A stretch of DNA of 64,000 nucleotides from Collinsella sp. AF20-14LB (lineage in GTDB: Bacteria; Actinomycetota; Coriobacteriia; Coriobacteriales; Coriobacteriaceae), in assembly GCF_003459505.1 (NCBI RefSeq), contig NZ_QRWD01000004.1, positions 1 through 64,000 on the forward strand, written 5' to 3'. Under the pieces are notes generated by a model. It saw nothing but the letters and a program-made list of their open reading frames with translations. It did no database searches and was not told where the DNA came from. Below, one piece after another: positions 8,292 through 16,429 of this stretch. The position numbers and the translations under genes were made by a program. Numbering within the stretch: the first letter of the stretch is position 1; each line of letters opens with the position of its first letter.

Positions 8292-8389
8292 AAACGCCCC
8301 TAAGCGGCAATCTGACGTTCAATCGTCGGTCGCGTACCGAAGTACGCTTCCCTCCTCTTTCACGTCACCTTGCTCGCTTGGGGGCGTTT
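8292..8389. repeat. structured intergenic element with GCGTAC/GTACGC core (family B, copy 1)
   Basis: The core hairpin GCGTAC-CGAA-GTACGC spans 8332-8347, followed by CTCCTCTTTC (8352-8361). Nested outer helices are AAACGCCCC (8292-8300) with GGGGCGTTT (8381-8389), AAGCG (8302-8306) with CGCTT (8375-8379), and TGACGT (8313-8318) with ACGTCA (8362-8367). The copy at 51601-51685 keeps the core and the CTCCTCTTTC word but has unrelated outer arms that still pair. Confidence 0.75.
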
Positions 8390-8434
8390 TCGCTGACTTA
8401 TGCTCAACTGGCGATGTTTCCGCGCTTATCAAGA

Positions 8435-8490
8435 TAGTCATTGGGGACGTTCTTAAACGACTAGTCATTCAAGAACGTCCCCAATGACTA
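8435..8490. repeat. 20 bp perfect inverted repeat (family C)
   Basis: A 20-base arm beginning TAGTCATTGGGGACG (8435-8454) is perfectly inverted at 8471-8490, around AAACGACTAGTCATTC. A half copy sits at 48330-48357. It lies 90 bp before recQ. Confidence 0.75.
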
Positions 8491-8580
8491 CCCGCAGAAT
8501 GAGCGTGGCCGGCAGCCGTACGACGCTGGTCCGCATAGCGGCGTATAATCGGCGGCAGATGACTTGGACGTTAGGAAACC

Positions 8581-10563
8581 ATGATCGATAGCATGCAGCA
8601 GATGGCGCTCGACACGCTCGGCGCCTATTTTGGCTACACCTCGTTTCGCCCGGGACAGGACCGCATGGTCGATGCGATCCTTGCCGGTCGCGACGCGCTG
8701 GGTGTTATGCCCACGGGCGCCGGCAAGTCCATTTGCTACCAGGTGCCCGCGCTCATGCTGCCCGGCATCACCTTTGTGGTGAGTCCGCTGCTGTCGCTTA
8801 TGGAGGATCAGACCCGCGCATTGCTCGCGGCGGGTGCGCGGCCCAGCTATCTCAACTCCAGCCTTACGCCGGCCCAGCAAAACACCGTGTTCAAGCGGGC
8901 GCGTGAGGGTCGCTACCAGCTTATGTACGTGGCACCCGAGCGCCTGCTCGAGCCTCGCTTTTTAGCCTTTGCGCAGGAGGCCGCGGCTGAAGGCGGCATT
9001 GGCGTGCCACTCGTGGCTATTGACGAGGCCCACTGCGTGAGCCAGTGGGGGCAGGATTTCCGCCCCGCCTACCTGCAGATTCGCGAGTTTATCGATTCGC
9101 TGCCGCAGCGCCCCATCGTGGCTGCCTTTACCGCCACGGCGACCGAGCGCGTGCGTGCGGACATTCAGCAGATGCTCGGCCTGCAAAACCCCGCGACGGT
9201 GGTGACGGGCTTCGATCGCAAGAACCTCTACTTTGGTTGCGAGGAGATGGGCGACAAGGCCAAGACTGCCTGGGTGCGCGACTACGTGATCGCGCATTCG
9301 AGCGAGAGCGGCATCGTGTATTGCTCCACCCGCAAGACGGTCGATGCGCTGGCAGGCGAGCTTGCCGAGGCGCTGGGACCCAGCGGCATTCGCGTTGGCC
9401 GCTACCATGCCGGCATGGGTAACGACGCCCGCCGCCAAAGCCAGCGTGCCTTTATCGACGACGATATCCAGGTGATGGTTGCCACCAACGCCTTTGGCAT
9501 GGGCATCGACAAGCCCAACGTGCGCTACGTGATTCACAACAACGTGCCCGAGAGCATCGAGGCATACTACCAAGAGGCGGGTCGAGCCGGCCGCGATGGA
9601 GACCCGGCCAGCTGCCATCTGCTGTGGAACGGTAACGATTTTCGCATGCGTCGCTTTTTGATCGACCGCGGCGATGCTGCCGATGAGGCGCTCGACGATG
9701 AGCAGCGCGCATGGGCGCTCCAGAATCGATATCGCCTGCTCAGCCAGATGGAAGGCTACTGCAATACCACCGGCTGCCTGCGCGAATACATGCTGCGCTA
9801 CTTTGGCGACGAGGCCGCGGCCGAGCATGCTGCCGCGGCTGGTGCGGGCAGCACCGCCGCGGACGACGCCGAGGGCTGCGGCAACTGCAGCAACTGCCTC
9901 ACGCAGTTCGAGGTCGAGGACGTCACCGATATGGCCCGCGCCGCCGTGCGCTATGTGGCCACGCGTCCCATGCGCTTCGGCAAGTCACTTATCGCCGACG
10001 TGCTCCACGGCGGCAATACCGAGCGTATTCGCCAGATGCATCTGGACGAGGATCGCGGCTATGGCGAGCTGTCGAGCGAATCGGCCGGGCGCATCAAGGA
10101 CATCATCGGCCAGCTGTGCGGCCGCGGTTATCTGGCCACCTCGCAGGGGCAGTACCCGGTTGTGGGCCTGGGTCCGCGTGCCGGCGAGGCCGAGGACGAG
10201 GCGTTCGCCTTTACCGTTAAGCGTCGCGCGTCCAAGCGCAAGGCCTCGGCCCGCGCCCGCCGTGCGGTGGATCTGCTGCGCGAGGAGGCCGAGCTGGATC
10301 AGCGCCCGCGTGTGGGCGACGATGCCGAGCTGTTCGAGCGCCTGCGTGCCCTGCGTAAGGAAATCTCGACCGAGCTCGAGATGGCGCCGTACATGGTCTT
10401 TTCCGACAAGGCCCTGCGCGGCCTGTGCCGCCTGCGTCCGCAGACGCGCGACGAGCTTATCCAGGTCAACGGCATCGGCGAGAAAAAGGCCGACGCCTTT
10501 GGCGAGCAGTTTATGGCGGCGATTGAAGAGTTTGAGTCCGAGCATGCGCGGGATGGAGCGTAA
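8581..10563 (+). CDS. recQ: ATP-dependent DNA helicase RecQ
   Basis: A 660-residue 3'-5' superfamily 2 helicase for recombination and fork repair. It has FGYTSFRPGQ (motif 0), MPTGAGKSICYQVPAL (Walker A), DEAHCVSQWGQDFRPAY (Walker B and aromatic loop), FTATAT, the helicase C domain with YQEAGRAGRDG, then the RQC zinc site in which the cysteines of CGNCSNC appear near residue 440. An HRDC domain closes the protein (about 575-655). Length fits the family. The ATG has TTAGGAAACC before it. The GntR gene begins 2 bp after its stop, so the two are probably co-transcribed. Confidence 0.95.
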   Translation: MIDSMQQMALDTLGAYFGYTSFRPGQDRMVDAILAGRDALGVMPTGAGKSICYQVPALMLPGITFVVSPLLSLMEDQTRALLAAGARPSYLNSSLTPAQQNTVFKRAREGRYQLMYVAPERLLEPRFLAFAQEAAAEGGIGVPLVAIDEAHCVSQWGQDFRPAYLQIREFIDSLPQRPIVAAFTATATERVRADIQQMLGLQNPATVVTGFDRKNLYFGCEEMGDKAKTAWVRDYVIAHSSESGIVYCSTRKTVDALAGELAEALGPSGIRVGRYHAGMGNDARRQSQRAFIDDDIQVMVATNAFGMGIDKPNVRYVIHNNVPESIEAYYQEAGRAGRDGDPASCHLLWNGNDFRMRRFLIDRGDAADEALDDEQRAWALQNRYRLLSQMEGYCNTTGCLREYMLRYFGDEAAAEHAAAAGAGSTAADDAEGCGNCSNCLTQFEVEDVTDMARAAVRYVATRPMRFGKSLIADVLHGGNTERIRQMHLDEDRGYGELSSESAGRIKDIIGQLCGRGYLATSQGQYPVVGLGPRAGEAEDEAFAFTVKRRASKRKASARARRAVDLLREEAELDQRPRVGDDAELFERLRALRKEISTELEMAPYMVFSDKALRGLCRLRPQTRDELIQVNGIGEKKADAFGEQFMAAIEEFESEHARDGA

Positions 10564-10565
10564 CG

Positions 10566-11321
10566 ATGGCATTCGACGATAAAACCGGCAGCGCAGATGT
10601 TTCCGCCGTGCCGCTGTACCAGCAGGTTATGGACGACCTGAAGGGCGAGATCGCGCGCGGCGTGTACGCAGCCGGCTCGCGCATTCCTTCCGAGATGGAG
10701 CTCGCGAAGTCCTATGGCGTGGGACGCGTCACCGTGCGCCGTGCCATCGAGGAGCTATCGCGCGCGGGGTATCTCAACCGCCAGCAGGGGAGGGGCACGT
10801 TTGTGTGCGCGCCCAAGCTCAAGCGCAAGATTCGCCAGAAGGGTGACGTCCAGAGTTTTACTGAGGGTTGTGCTGCCAACGATATGGTGGCCGGAGCGCG
10901 CCTGGTGTCGCGCACGGTGGTTGCGGCGACGCGCGAGGACGCGGCGTTTTTTGGCGTGGAGCCCGGCAGTGAGCTTATCGTGGTCGAGCGCGTGCGCACG
11001 GCCGACGGCATCCCCGTCATGCTCGAGAACAACGCCTTTGTGCTCGCCGACCATCCCTACCTGCAGACGCTGGCCGCCGAGGACCTCACCGATAACTCGA
11101 TCTTTGCGCTCGTTGCCGACCACTCGGGCCGCGCGCCGCTCAAGTCCGACCCCTGTACCGTGGAGATCGCGCTTGCCGATGCCCAGGTGGCCCCGCTGCT
11201 GGAGGTGCCGGTCGGCGAGCCTCTCTTTTATATGGAGGCGTATTTTACCGATGCAGACGAGCGCCCCCTGCTGCTCGGGCGCCAAAAGATCGTGGGCTCG
11301 CGCTACGTGTTCGACATCTAA
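10566..11321 (+). CDS. GntR-family regulator with UTRA domain (second copy)
   Basis: A 251-residue paralogue of the regulator at 7484. The winged-helix half includes PLYQQVMDDLKGEIARGVYAAGSRIPSEMELAKSYGVGRVTVRRAIEEL with wing QQGRGTFV. The UTRA half includes LIVVERVRTADGIPVMLENN and ends GSRYVFDI. It begins 2 bp after the recQ stop and its initiation region lies inside the recQ 3' end. The direct repeats at 11330-11409 just downstream, before the SIS gene, are its likely operators. The ligand is probably a sugar-phosphate related to the substrate of the SIS enzyme. Confidence 0.9.
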   Translation: MAFDDKTGSADVSAVPLYQQVMDDLKGEIARGVYAAGSRIPSEMELAKSYGVGRVTVRRAIEELSRAGYLNRQQGRGTFVCAPKLKRKIRQKGDVQSFTEGCAANDMVAGARLVSRTVVAATREDAAFFGVEPGSELIVVERVRTADGIPVMLENNAFVLADHPYLQTLAAEDLTDNSIFALVADHSGRAPLKSDPCTVEIALADAQVAPLLEVPVGEPLFYMEAYFTDADERPLLLGRQKIVGSRYVFDI

Positions 11322-11329
11322 CATCCACG

Positions 11330-11409
11330 AATAGAACAATATGGAACAAATTTGCCGCAATGACTTCACCTGCGACAGCTTGCGTGCTATAAATAGGACA
11401 ACATAGAAC
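11330..11409 (+). promoter_or_regulatory. duplicated operator and promoter before the second SIS gene
   Basis: AATAGAACAATATGGAAC (11330-11347) and AATAGGACAACATAGAAC (11392-11409) differ at 3 of 18 positions and are 62 bp apart, about six helical turns. The second copy begins inside a possible -10 box, TATAAA at 11388-11393. This fits repression with DNA looping by the GntR protein encoded at 10566. Confidence 0.6.
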
Positions 11410-11465
11410 GACCGCAGGTACGAGCTGTCGTCGCTCAAAGCCGCCCCACAAGGAGGAACATCAGG

Positions 11466-12434
11466 ATGAACGCACATGATCTGGTTCAGGAAATTATCGA
11501 GCGCAAGGGCAAGATTGAGAACGTTTTTTGGATTGCCTGCGGCGGTTCGATGATCGACCTGATGCCGGCCAACGAGCTGCTCAAGCGCGAGGCGACCACG
11601 TTTACCTCGACGGTTTACACGGCGCGCGAGTTTTGCCTGATGGCCCCCAAGAGTCTTGGCGAGAAGTCACTCGTCATCGCCTGCAGCCACAGCGGCAATA
11701 CGCAGGAGGTCGTCGACGGTTGCGAGATGGCGTTGACTGCCGGCGCCGAGGTCGTGACCATGACCGACTGCGAGGGCTCCAAGATTGATAACGGCAAGTG
11801 GACCACCTGGGTCTACCCTTGGGGCGAGGGCGTGTCGCAGGCCGAGGTGCCGCAGGGCATCGGCGCTCTGATCGCCGCCGAACTGCTCCACCAGCAGGAG
11901 GGTTACGAGGCGCTTGCCGACATGTACGCCGGCCTTAAGCAGATGGATGCGCTGCTGCCCGCTGCCCGCGAGAAGGTCAACGCCGAGCTGGGCGATCGCT
12001 TTGCCGAGCTCTGCCAGCAGCACGAGTTCTTCTACATCCTGGGATCCGGCCCCAACTTTAGCCAGACCTACGCCATGGCCATCTGCTCGCTCATGGAGAT
12101 GCAGTGGCAGCACTGCTGCTACATCCACTCCGGCGAGTACTTCCACGGCCCCTTCGAGGCTACCGAGCCCGGCGTGTTCTACTTTGTGCAGCTCGGATCG
12201 GGCGAGTGCCGCCCCATGGAGGAGCGCGCGCTGGCGTTCCTCAACACGCACACCGATACGGTCATGGTGCTCGACGCACTCGAGTACGGCGTGGGCGACG
12301 TGCCTGCCAGCGTGCGTTCGTACCTGGAGCCGATCTTCTTCTACAACATGAGCTGCGAGCTGCGCGCCGCCCGCGGCAAGGTGTTCGACCACAGCCCCGA
12401 GGTTCGTCGCTACATGGGCGTTGAGCAGTACTAA
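11466..12434 (+). CDS. SIS-domain sugar-phosphate deglycase/isomerase (second copy)
   Basis: A 322-residue relative of the protein at 4245. FWIACGGSMIDLMPANELL is the first phosphosugar loop, ACSHSGNTQEVVDGCEMA holds the SIS Ser/Thr motif, and HSGEYFHGPFEATE matches the deglycase motif of the second SIS fold. The end VFDHSPEVRRYMGVEQY parallels the paralogue's C-terminus. AAGGAGG precedes the ATG. Gfr systems use two deglycases, one for each lysine Amadori epimer, so this may be the second activity; the pairing is inference. A duplicated operator lies upstream. Confidence 0.82.
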   Translation: MNAHDLVQEIIERKGKIENVFWIACGGSMIDLMPANELLKREATTFTSTVYTAREFCLMAPKSLGEKSLVIACSHSGNTQEVVDGCEMALTAGAEVVTMTDCEGSKIDNGKWTTWVYPWGEGVSQAEVPQGIGALIAAELLHQQEGYEALADMYAGLKQMDALLPAAREKVNAELGDRFAELCQQHEFFYILGSGPNFSQTYAMAICSLMEMQWQHCCYIHSGEYFHGPFEATEPGVFYFVQLGSGECRPMEERALAFLNTHTDTVMVLDALEYGVGDVPASVRSYLEPIFFYNMSCELRAARGKVFDHSPEVRRYMGVEQY

Positions 12435-12526
12435 GTAGCGGGGAAAGCGAACTTTTACGACGGGGCCTTCGCCAAACGAGGGTCCCGTCTGCGTCGCGGC
12501 ACCCCGTCCCAGCTGTCGAATAATGA

Positions 12527-12705
12527 AGTCAAATGCTTTTCCCCAGAAGTGAACGACCTATTTTGGATCCCTGAAGCATCCGCACTTTTTGGTGCCAAAA
12601 CCGCAGGTAAATCTCGACGAAATCGCAGGAAATGGCGTCTGAAAAGTGTCGATGCTTCGGGGGTCCGATTTGGCTCGTTCACTTTGCAGGAAAAGTATTA
12701 GACCT
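12527..12705. repeat. long inverted-repeat intergenic element (family A, copy 2)
   Basis: Imperfect arms of about 55 bp fill this gap. AAGTGAACGA (12547-12556) is inverted as TCGTTCACTT (12675-12684). GAAGCATC...CACTTTT on the left matches AAAAGTGTCGATGCTTC on the right, and outer CTTTTCC pairs with GGAAAAG. The loop contains AAAACCGCAGGT (12597-12608), identical to the 12-mer in the element at 6114. No gene is visible between 12435 and 12818. Confidence 0.7.
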
Positions 12706-12734
12706 AAATCTGCAGGCATGCTGTTGGGGTCAAT

Positions 12735-12774
12735 AAAAAGCGGGCCGCACCGGGGATTTCCGGCGCGGCCCGCT
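12735..12774 (-). terminator. terminator of the hydroxyacid dehydrogenase gene
   Basis: On the minus strand AGCGGGCCGCGCCGG (12760-12774) pairs with CCGGTGCGGCCCGCT (12739-12753), with one mismatch, and is followed by TTTTATT. Confidence 0.85.
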
Positions 12775-12818
12775 CTACATTGCGGCCGTGTGTGCGAGGT
12801 GTCGCGTCAAGCGGCGGC

Positions 12819-13796
12819 CTACTTTGCGTCGTAGGCCTCGGCATCCCACCAGTCGAGCTGGGCGATGTTGTCGCGGATGTGCTGGCAGCTCTTGTGGAAG
12901 CCCTCGAGCTCGTACTCGGACAGGTCGAGCGTGTAGACCTCCTCGACGCCCTCGGCGCCGATCACGCACGGCAGGGAGGTGAAGATGCCCTCCTCGCCAT
13001 ACTGGCCGGTCATGAGCGTGGAGGCGGAAAGCACGGCGTGCTCGTTGTGCAGAACGGCAGCGCAGACGCGCGCGGCGGAGTTGGCGACGGCGTACTCGGT
13101 GCACTGCTTGCCCTGGTAGGTTACGTAGCCGCCCTTGCGCGCGAGCTCCTCGACCTCCATGTGGTCAAAGGCGTACTTGTCGGGGTTCTCGGCCTGGAGC
13201 TCGTTGAGGCTCTTGCCGGCGATGGTCGCAGCCTTAAAGGCAGCCAGCTGGCTAAAGCCGTGCTCGCCGATCATGTAGGCGTCGATAGACTTGGGGCTCA
13301 CGCCGACCTTCTTGGAGATCTCGGTGCGCAGGCGGGCGGAATCCAGACCGCAGCCCGAGCCGATGATCTTCTTGGGATCGTAGCCGGTCAGGTGCCACAG
13401 CTCGGTGCACACGACGTCGCAGGGGTTGGAGATGCTCACAAAGATGCCGTCAAAGCCGGCGTCGACGATGCGCTTGGCAAAGGTGCGGGCAGCGTCGGTG
13501 GTAAAGAACAGCTCGCCGTCGCGGTTGCCGGCGGCCAGCGTGACCTTGCCGGCGGCGTTAACGATGACGTCGCAGCAGGCCAGCTCCTCGTAGTGGTCGT
13601 AGCAATTGACGATCTTGGTGTTATACGGGACAAACGAAAGGGAGTCGCGCAGGTCCTGGACCTCGGACGTCACCTTGGCCTCGTTGATATCGCACAGGTA
13701 CAGCTCGTCGGCAATGCCCTGCATAAGCAGGCTGTTGGCAACATGTGCTCCTACGTGGCCCTGGCCGACCACACCGATCTTACGCGTCTGGTACAT
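12819..13796 (-). CDS. L-lactate/L-2-hydroxyacid dehydrogenase family protein
   Basis: A 325-residue NAD-dependent enzyme of the LDH/MDH fold. KIGVVGQGHVGAHVANSL is the Rossmann loop, CDVIVNAAG follows in the nucleotide-binding half, SNPCDVV and GSGCGLDSARLRTEIS hold conserved Asn and Arg positions, and GEHGFSQ carries the catalytic His. GEHG followed by FSQ rather than DS recalls L-2-hydroxyisocaproate dehydrogenases, so the true substrate may be a bulkier 2-oxo acid. The frame is open to 13835, but ATG 13796 has GGAAGGAT at good spacing. It is monocistronic with its own terminator and would reoxidise NADH in fermentation. Confidence 0.83.
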   Translation of the reverse strand: MYQTRKIGVVGQGHVGAHVANSLLMQGIADELYLCDINEAKVTSEVQDLRDSLSFVPYNTKIVNCYDHYEELACCDVIVNAAGKVTLAAGNRDGELFFTTDAARTFAKRIVDAGFDGIFVSISNPCDVVCTELWHLTGYDPKKIIGSGCGLDSARLRTEISKKVGVSPKSIDAYMIGEHGFSQLAAFKAATIAGKSLNELQAENPDKYAFDHMEVEELARKGGYVTYQGKQCTEYAVANSAARVCAAVLHNEHAVLSASTLMTGQYGEEGIFTSLPCVIGAEGVEEVYTLDLSEYELEGFHKSCQHIRDNIAQLDWWDAEAYDAK

Positions 13797-13872
13797 ATAC
13801 GTATCCTTCCGGCCGAGTTTTTCGCGTCGAACCATTGTAGCGTCCTGCCGTCACTTTGCTAGGCTAAAGTGC

Positions 13873-13892
13873 CGTAGATTTTTGGGACATGC
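13873..13892. repeat. 20 bp word shared with the M16C terminator
   Basis: The 20 bases starting GTAGATTTTTGGGACA are the exact reverse complement of 16660-16679, the 3' half of the hairpin after the M16C gene. Here there is no second arm. The gap 13797-14007 otherwise holds only promoter sequence for the two divergent genes; I see no SAM riboswitch before metA. Confidence 0.6.
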
Positions 13893-14007
13893 CTTAATCT
13901 CTATTTTTGGAGTGATTCGGGCCGCTGACGGCATCGCTGGGCGATGTGCTCGCGCGGATGGGGTCGCTCGTTGTACCATAGCTGCAACTGACTCGTAAGG
14001 AGCATCC

Positions 14008-14934
14008 ATGCCCATTCGCATCCCCGACGCCCTCCCTGCCGCCGCGCAGCTCGAGAGCGAGAACATCTTTGTCATGACCGAGTACCGCGCGCTGCATCAG
14101 GACATCCGTCCGCTGCGCGTGCTCATCCTCAACCTCATGCCCACCAAAATCGCCACCGAGACGCAGATCATGCGCAAGCTCTCCAACACGCCGCTACAGG
14201 TGGAGGTGGACCTGCTGCGCACCAAAACGCACGAGGCCACGCACGTGAGCGCCGGCCACCTGGAGACGTTCTACCGCACGTTCGACGACATCCGCGACAT
14301 TCACTACGACGGCTTGATCATCACAGGAGCGCCGGTGGAGCAGATGCCGTTCGAAGAGGTCGACTACTGGCCCGAGCTCTGCCAGATCATGGACTGGTCC
14401 ACCACGCATGTGCACTCTACGCTGCACATTTGCTGGGGCGCGCAGGCGGGGCTCTACCATCATTACGGTATTCAGAAGTACGACCTGCCGGCAAAGGCGA
14501 GCGGCGTGTTCGAGCATTATCTGGTGAAGCCGCAGAGCCCGCTGGTCCGCGGCTTTGACGACCGTTTCTATGCCGTGCATTCGCGCAATACCGATGTGCG
14601 CCGCGAGGACGTGGAGGCCGAGCCGCAGCTCGAGGTCGTGGCAGTGTCCGACGAGGTGGGCCTGTATATCGTCAAGTCGACCGACAGTCGCCGCTTCTTT
14701 GTCTTTGGCCATCCCGAATACGATACCGACACGCTGCGTCTGGAGTACGAGCGCGACGTGAAGCGCGGGCTTGATCCTGATGTGCCGGCACATTACTTCC
14801 CGGGCGACGACCCCACCGCCGAGCCGCGCAACGTCTGGCGCAGCCAAGCTCAGCTGCTCTACACCAACTGGCTCAACTACTACGTCTACCAGACCACGCC
14901 CTACGACCTGGCCCGCGCCGGCGAGGAGCACTAG
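14008..14934 (+). CDS. metA: homoserine O-acyltransferase MetA, predicted acetyl-CoA type
   Basis: A 308-residue methionine-pathway enzyme that activates the hydroxyl of homoserine. The nucleophile is Cys142 in [10 protein letters not shown], and the triad continues with the His and Glu of FGHPEYD. The N-terminus [23 protein letters not shown] is typical. TGAPVEQM places Glu at position 111. In characterised MetA proteins Glu111 goes with acetyl-CoA and Gly111 with succinyl-CoA, so I predict O-acetylhomoserine as product despite the usual succinyltransferase label. TAAGGAG precedes the ATG. No neighbour is a methionine gene. Confidence 0.93.
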   Translation: MPIRIPDALPAAAQLESENIFVMTEYRALHQDIRPLRVLILNLMPTKIATETQIMRKLSNTPLQVEVDLLRTKTHEATHVSAGHLETFYRTFDDIRDIHYDGLIITGAPVEQMPFEEVDYWPELCQIMDWSTTHVHSTLHICWGAQAGLYHHYGIQKYDLPAKASGVFEHYLVKPQSPLVRGFDDRFYAVHSRNTDVRREDVEAEPQLEVVAVSDEVGLYIVKSTDSRRFFVFGHPEYDTDTLRLEYERDVKRGLDPDVPAHYFPGDDPTAEPRNVWRSQAQLLYTNWLNYYVYQTTPYDLARAGEEH

Positions 14935-14976
14935 ACTGCGGTGGTACTGCTGTAGCCGTGGCTGACGTGGCGGCGA

Positions 14977-15573
14977 TTAGGCGCTGATGATGTGGGGTAG
15001 CGGCAGGTCGTGGGCGTCGGTGGGAACGTGGTCGACACGCTGTTCGTCAAAGGCGATGCCGATGATTTGACATGCGGGCGAGAGCATGGGCAGGTAGCGG
15101 TCGTAGCAGCCGCCGCCGTAGCCCAGGCGCTCGCCGGCGCGGTCGAAGGCTACGAGTGGCACGATGGCCATGTCGAGGGCCTCTGCAGACACGATAGGGA
15201 AGTGGTCGCTGTCGATGTCCATGGCCGCGAAGGCCCGCGTGGGGTGGGCGATAAACGGAGCCGCGGACGCATCGTCGACAGCGACTGTCCGCATGCACAT
15301 GCGCTGGCCACGAGCTGCGGCATCAATTGCCGAGAGCATGCACGGATAGGCCACGCGCCAGCCGCGTTTGGCGGCAGCTGCGGCAAACGCGGCTGGGTCG
15401 ACTTCGGAACCCATCGCGGCATAGACGGCAACGGTGTGCGGTGCCGCGGCACCCGAGCTGCCCAGCAACTCAACAAGCCGCGCGCAAATGACAGTAGACT
15501 TTGCCGCCCGAACATCCAAATCAATCGCATCGCGCCGAGCAATCACCGCCCGCCGCAACTCAGCCTTATCCAT
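14977..15573 (-). CDS. 5-formyltetrahydrofolate cyclo-ligase
   Basis: A 198-residue enzyme converting 5-formyl-THF to 5,10-methenyl-THF with ATP. The N-terminal MDKAELRRAVIARRDAID, the middle GSEVDPAAFAAAAAKRGWRVAYP and the nucleotide/folate motif LGYGGGCYDRYL all fit the family, and length is normal. The frame is open to 15600, but ATG 15573 has GAGAGGAGG at good spacing. The 33 bp repeat at 15593-15625 lies directly upstream of this ribosome binding site. It is convergent with metA. Confidence 0.92.
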   Translation of the reverse strand: MDKAELRRAVIARRDAIDLDVRAAKSTVICARLVELLGSSGAAAPHTVAVYAAMGSEVDPAAFAAAAAKRGWRVAYPCMLSAIDAAARGQRMCMRTVAVDDASAAPFIAHPTRAFAAMDIDSDHFPIVSAEALDMAIVPLVAFDRAGERLGYGGGCYDRYLPMLSPACQIIGIAFDEQRVDHVPTDAHDLPLPHIISA

Positions 15574-15592
15574 CCCAGCCTCCTCTCCCAAA

Positions 15593-15625
15593 CCTACCAA
15601 AAAGGGACAGGTTTATTTTGGCAGG
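15593..15625 (-). repeat. 33 bp palindromic-ended repeat in the cyclo-ligase leader
   Basis: It matches 5341-5373 at 31 of 33 positions when both are read along their downstream gene. The two differences exchange a purine in one arm and a pyrimidine in the other, so pairing is kept. It lies 19 bp before the cyclo-ligase ATG. Confidence 0.75.
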
Positions 15626-15645
15626 TTTTATCTGGGCAAACGTCA

Positions 15646-15690
15646 AAACCACCACGAGGGTGCAGTTCACTGCCTCCTTCGTGGTGGTTT
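15646..15690. terminator. inverted repeat after hicB, possible terminator
   Basis: AAACCACCACGA (15646-15657) and TCGTGGTGGTTT (15679-15690) pair perfectly. It lies downstream of the leftward hicB stop and could end that transcript. CTTCGTGGTGGTTT recurs at 16416-16429 on the far side of hicAB. Confidence 0.55.
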
Positions 15691-15707
15691 GTGCCTATGC
15701 GATAACG

Positions 15708-16037
15708 CTACAACGCCGCAGCGATCGCTTCAGTCACAAACTTATTGAGTGACTCGCCCTTCTTTGCCGCTGCCAGCGCCGCCTGTTTGTGGAGCTCAGA
15801 GCCCGTTCTTACGTTGAACGAGCCCTTAAAAGCCCGCTCGGGCTCTTTGCCCTTCTCGGCGCAAAACTCAAGGTAATCGTCGACGGCGTCGTGGAAGCAT
15901 TGCTCCACTTCTTCAGCCGTGGAGCCTTCAAATACGATTGCGTCTCTAATGCCGGCGACCATACCTGTTAGTACACGCTGCTCGGCATCGAACTCGACTG
16001 GGGCGAAATAGCCCTTGTATGCCAAAACGTTACTCAT
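15708..16037 (-). CDS. hicB: HicB-family antitoxin
   Basis: A 109-residue antitoxin. The N-terminal half is a partial RNase-H-like HicB domain (YKGYFAPVEFDAEQRVLTGMVAGIRDAIVFEGSTAEEVEQCFHDAVDDYLEFC). The C-terminal part is a short DNA-binding segment (GSFNVRTGSELHKQAALAAAKKGESLNKFVTEAI), typical of ribbon-helix-helix HicB proteins. The frame is open to 16052, but GGAGG sits correctly for ATG 16037. It overlaps the hicA end by 8 bp, the usual toxin-first order, and should neutralise HicA and repress the operon. Confidence 0.88.
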   Translation of the reverse strand: MSNVLAYKGYFAPVEFDAEQRVLTGMVAGIRDAIVFEGSTAEEVEQCFHDAVDDYLEFCAEKGKEPERAFKGSFNVRTGSELHKQAALAAAKKGESLNKFVTEAIAAAL

Positions 16038-16293
16038 GACTGCCTCCGACATCCTGCAGAAATCGAACGATGTTTCGAATTGTCCCCGCTGTCAATTCGT
16101 CAGATGGATGAGGCGCGTGCATCACGAACATCCTGCCATCTGAGGGCCTGTAGAAGCGAACGCGCGATCCGGAAGTCTTGCCTTTGCTGTCCATTTCAAA
16201 GCCATATGAGACCATGACTTTTAAAAAATCGGCATACCGATACGTCGAAGGGCAGCTAAGCAGTTGGGCGATGAGTTTATCGGTCCGAGTCAT
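16030..16293 (-). CDS. hicA: HicA-family mRNA interferase toxin
   Basis: An 87-residue small basic protein with the double-stranded RNA-binding-like HicA fold. It has DFLKVMVSYGFEMDSKGKTSGSRVRFYRP, then FVMHAPHPSDEL, then TAGTIRNIVRFL. Many HicA toxins have Gly-Ser-His in the first segment; here it is Gly-Ser-Arg, with histidines at 59 and 62 in the HAPHP segment. This variant is common enough that I do not call it inactive. It sits between two repeat-bearing gaps, which suggests a mobile TA cassette. Confidence 0.83.
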   Translation of the reverse strand: MTRTDKLIAQLLSCPSTYRYADFLKVMVSYGFEMDSKGKTSGSRVRFYRPSDGRMFVMHAPHPSDELTAGTIRNIVRFLQDVGGSHE

Positions 16294-16429
16294 CCCGCCT
16301 CACATTCTGCAACTATATCCTAGTTGCAATTTAAGTCCGATGCAAGCACCCCTACTATAGAACATGTGTACGTATAGAATAAGTGTTCGTACCAACACAA
16401 AGGCACCTGCCACTTCGTGGTGGTTTTTG

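Noticed and set aside
13836-14007. SAM riboswitch before metA
   Set aside because: No S-box signature or terminator/antiterminator pair could be found in the 170 bases upstream.
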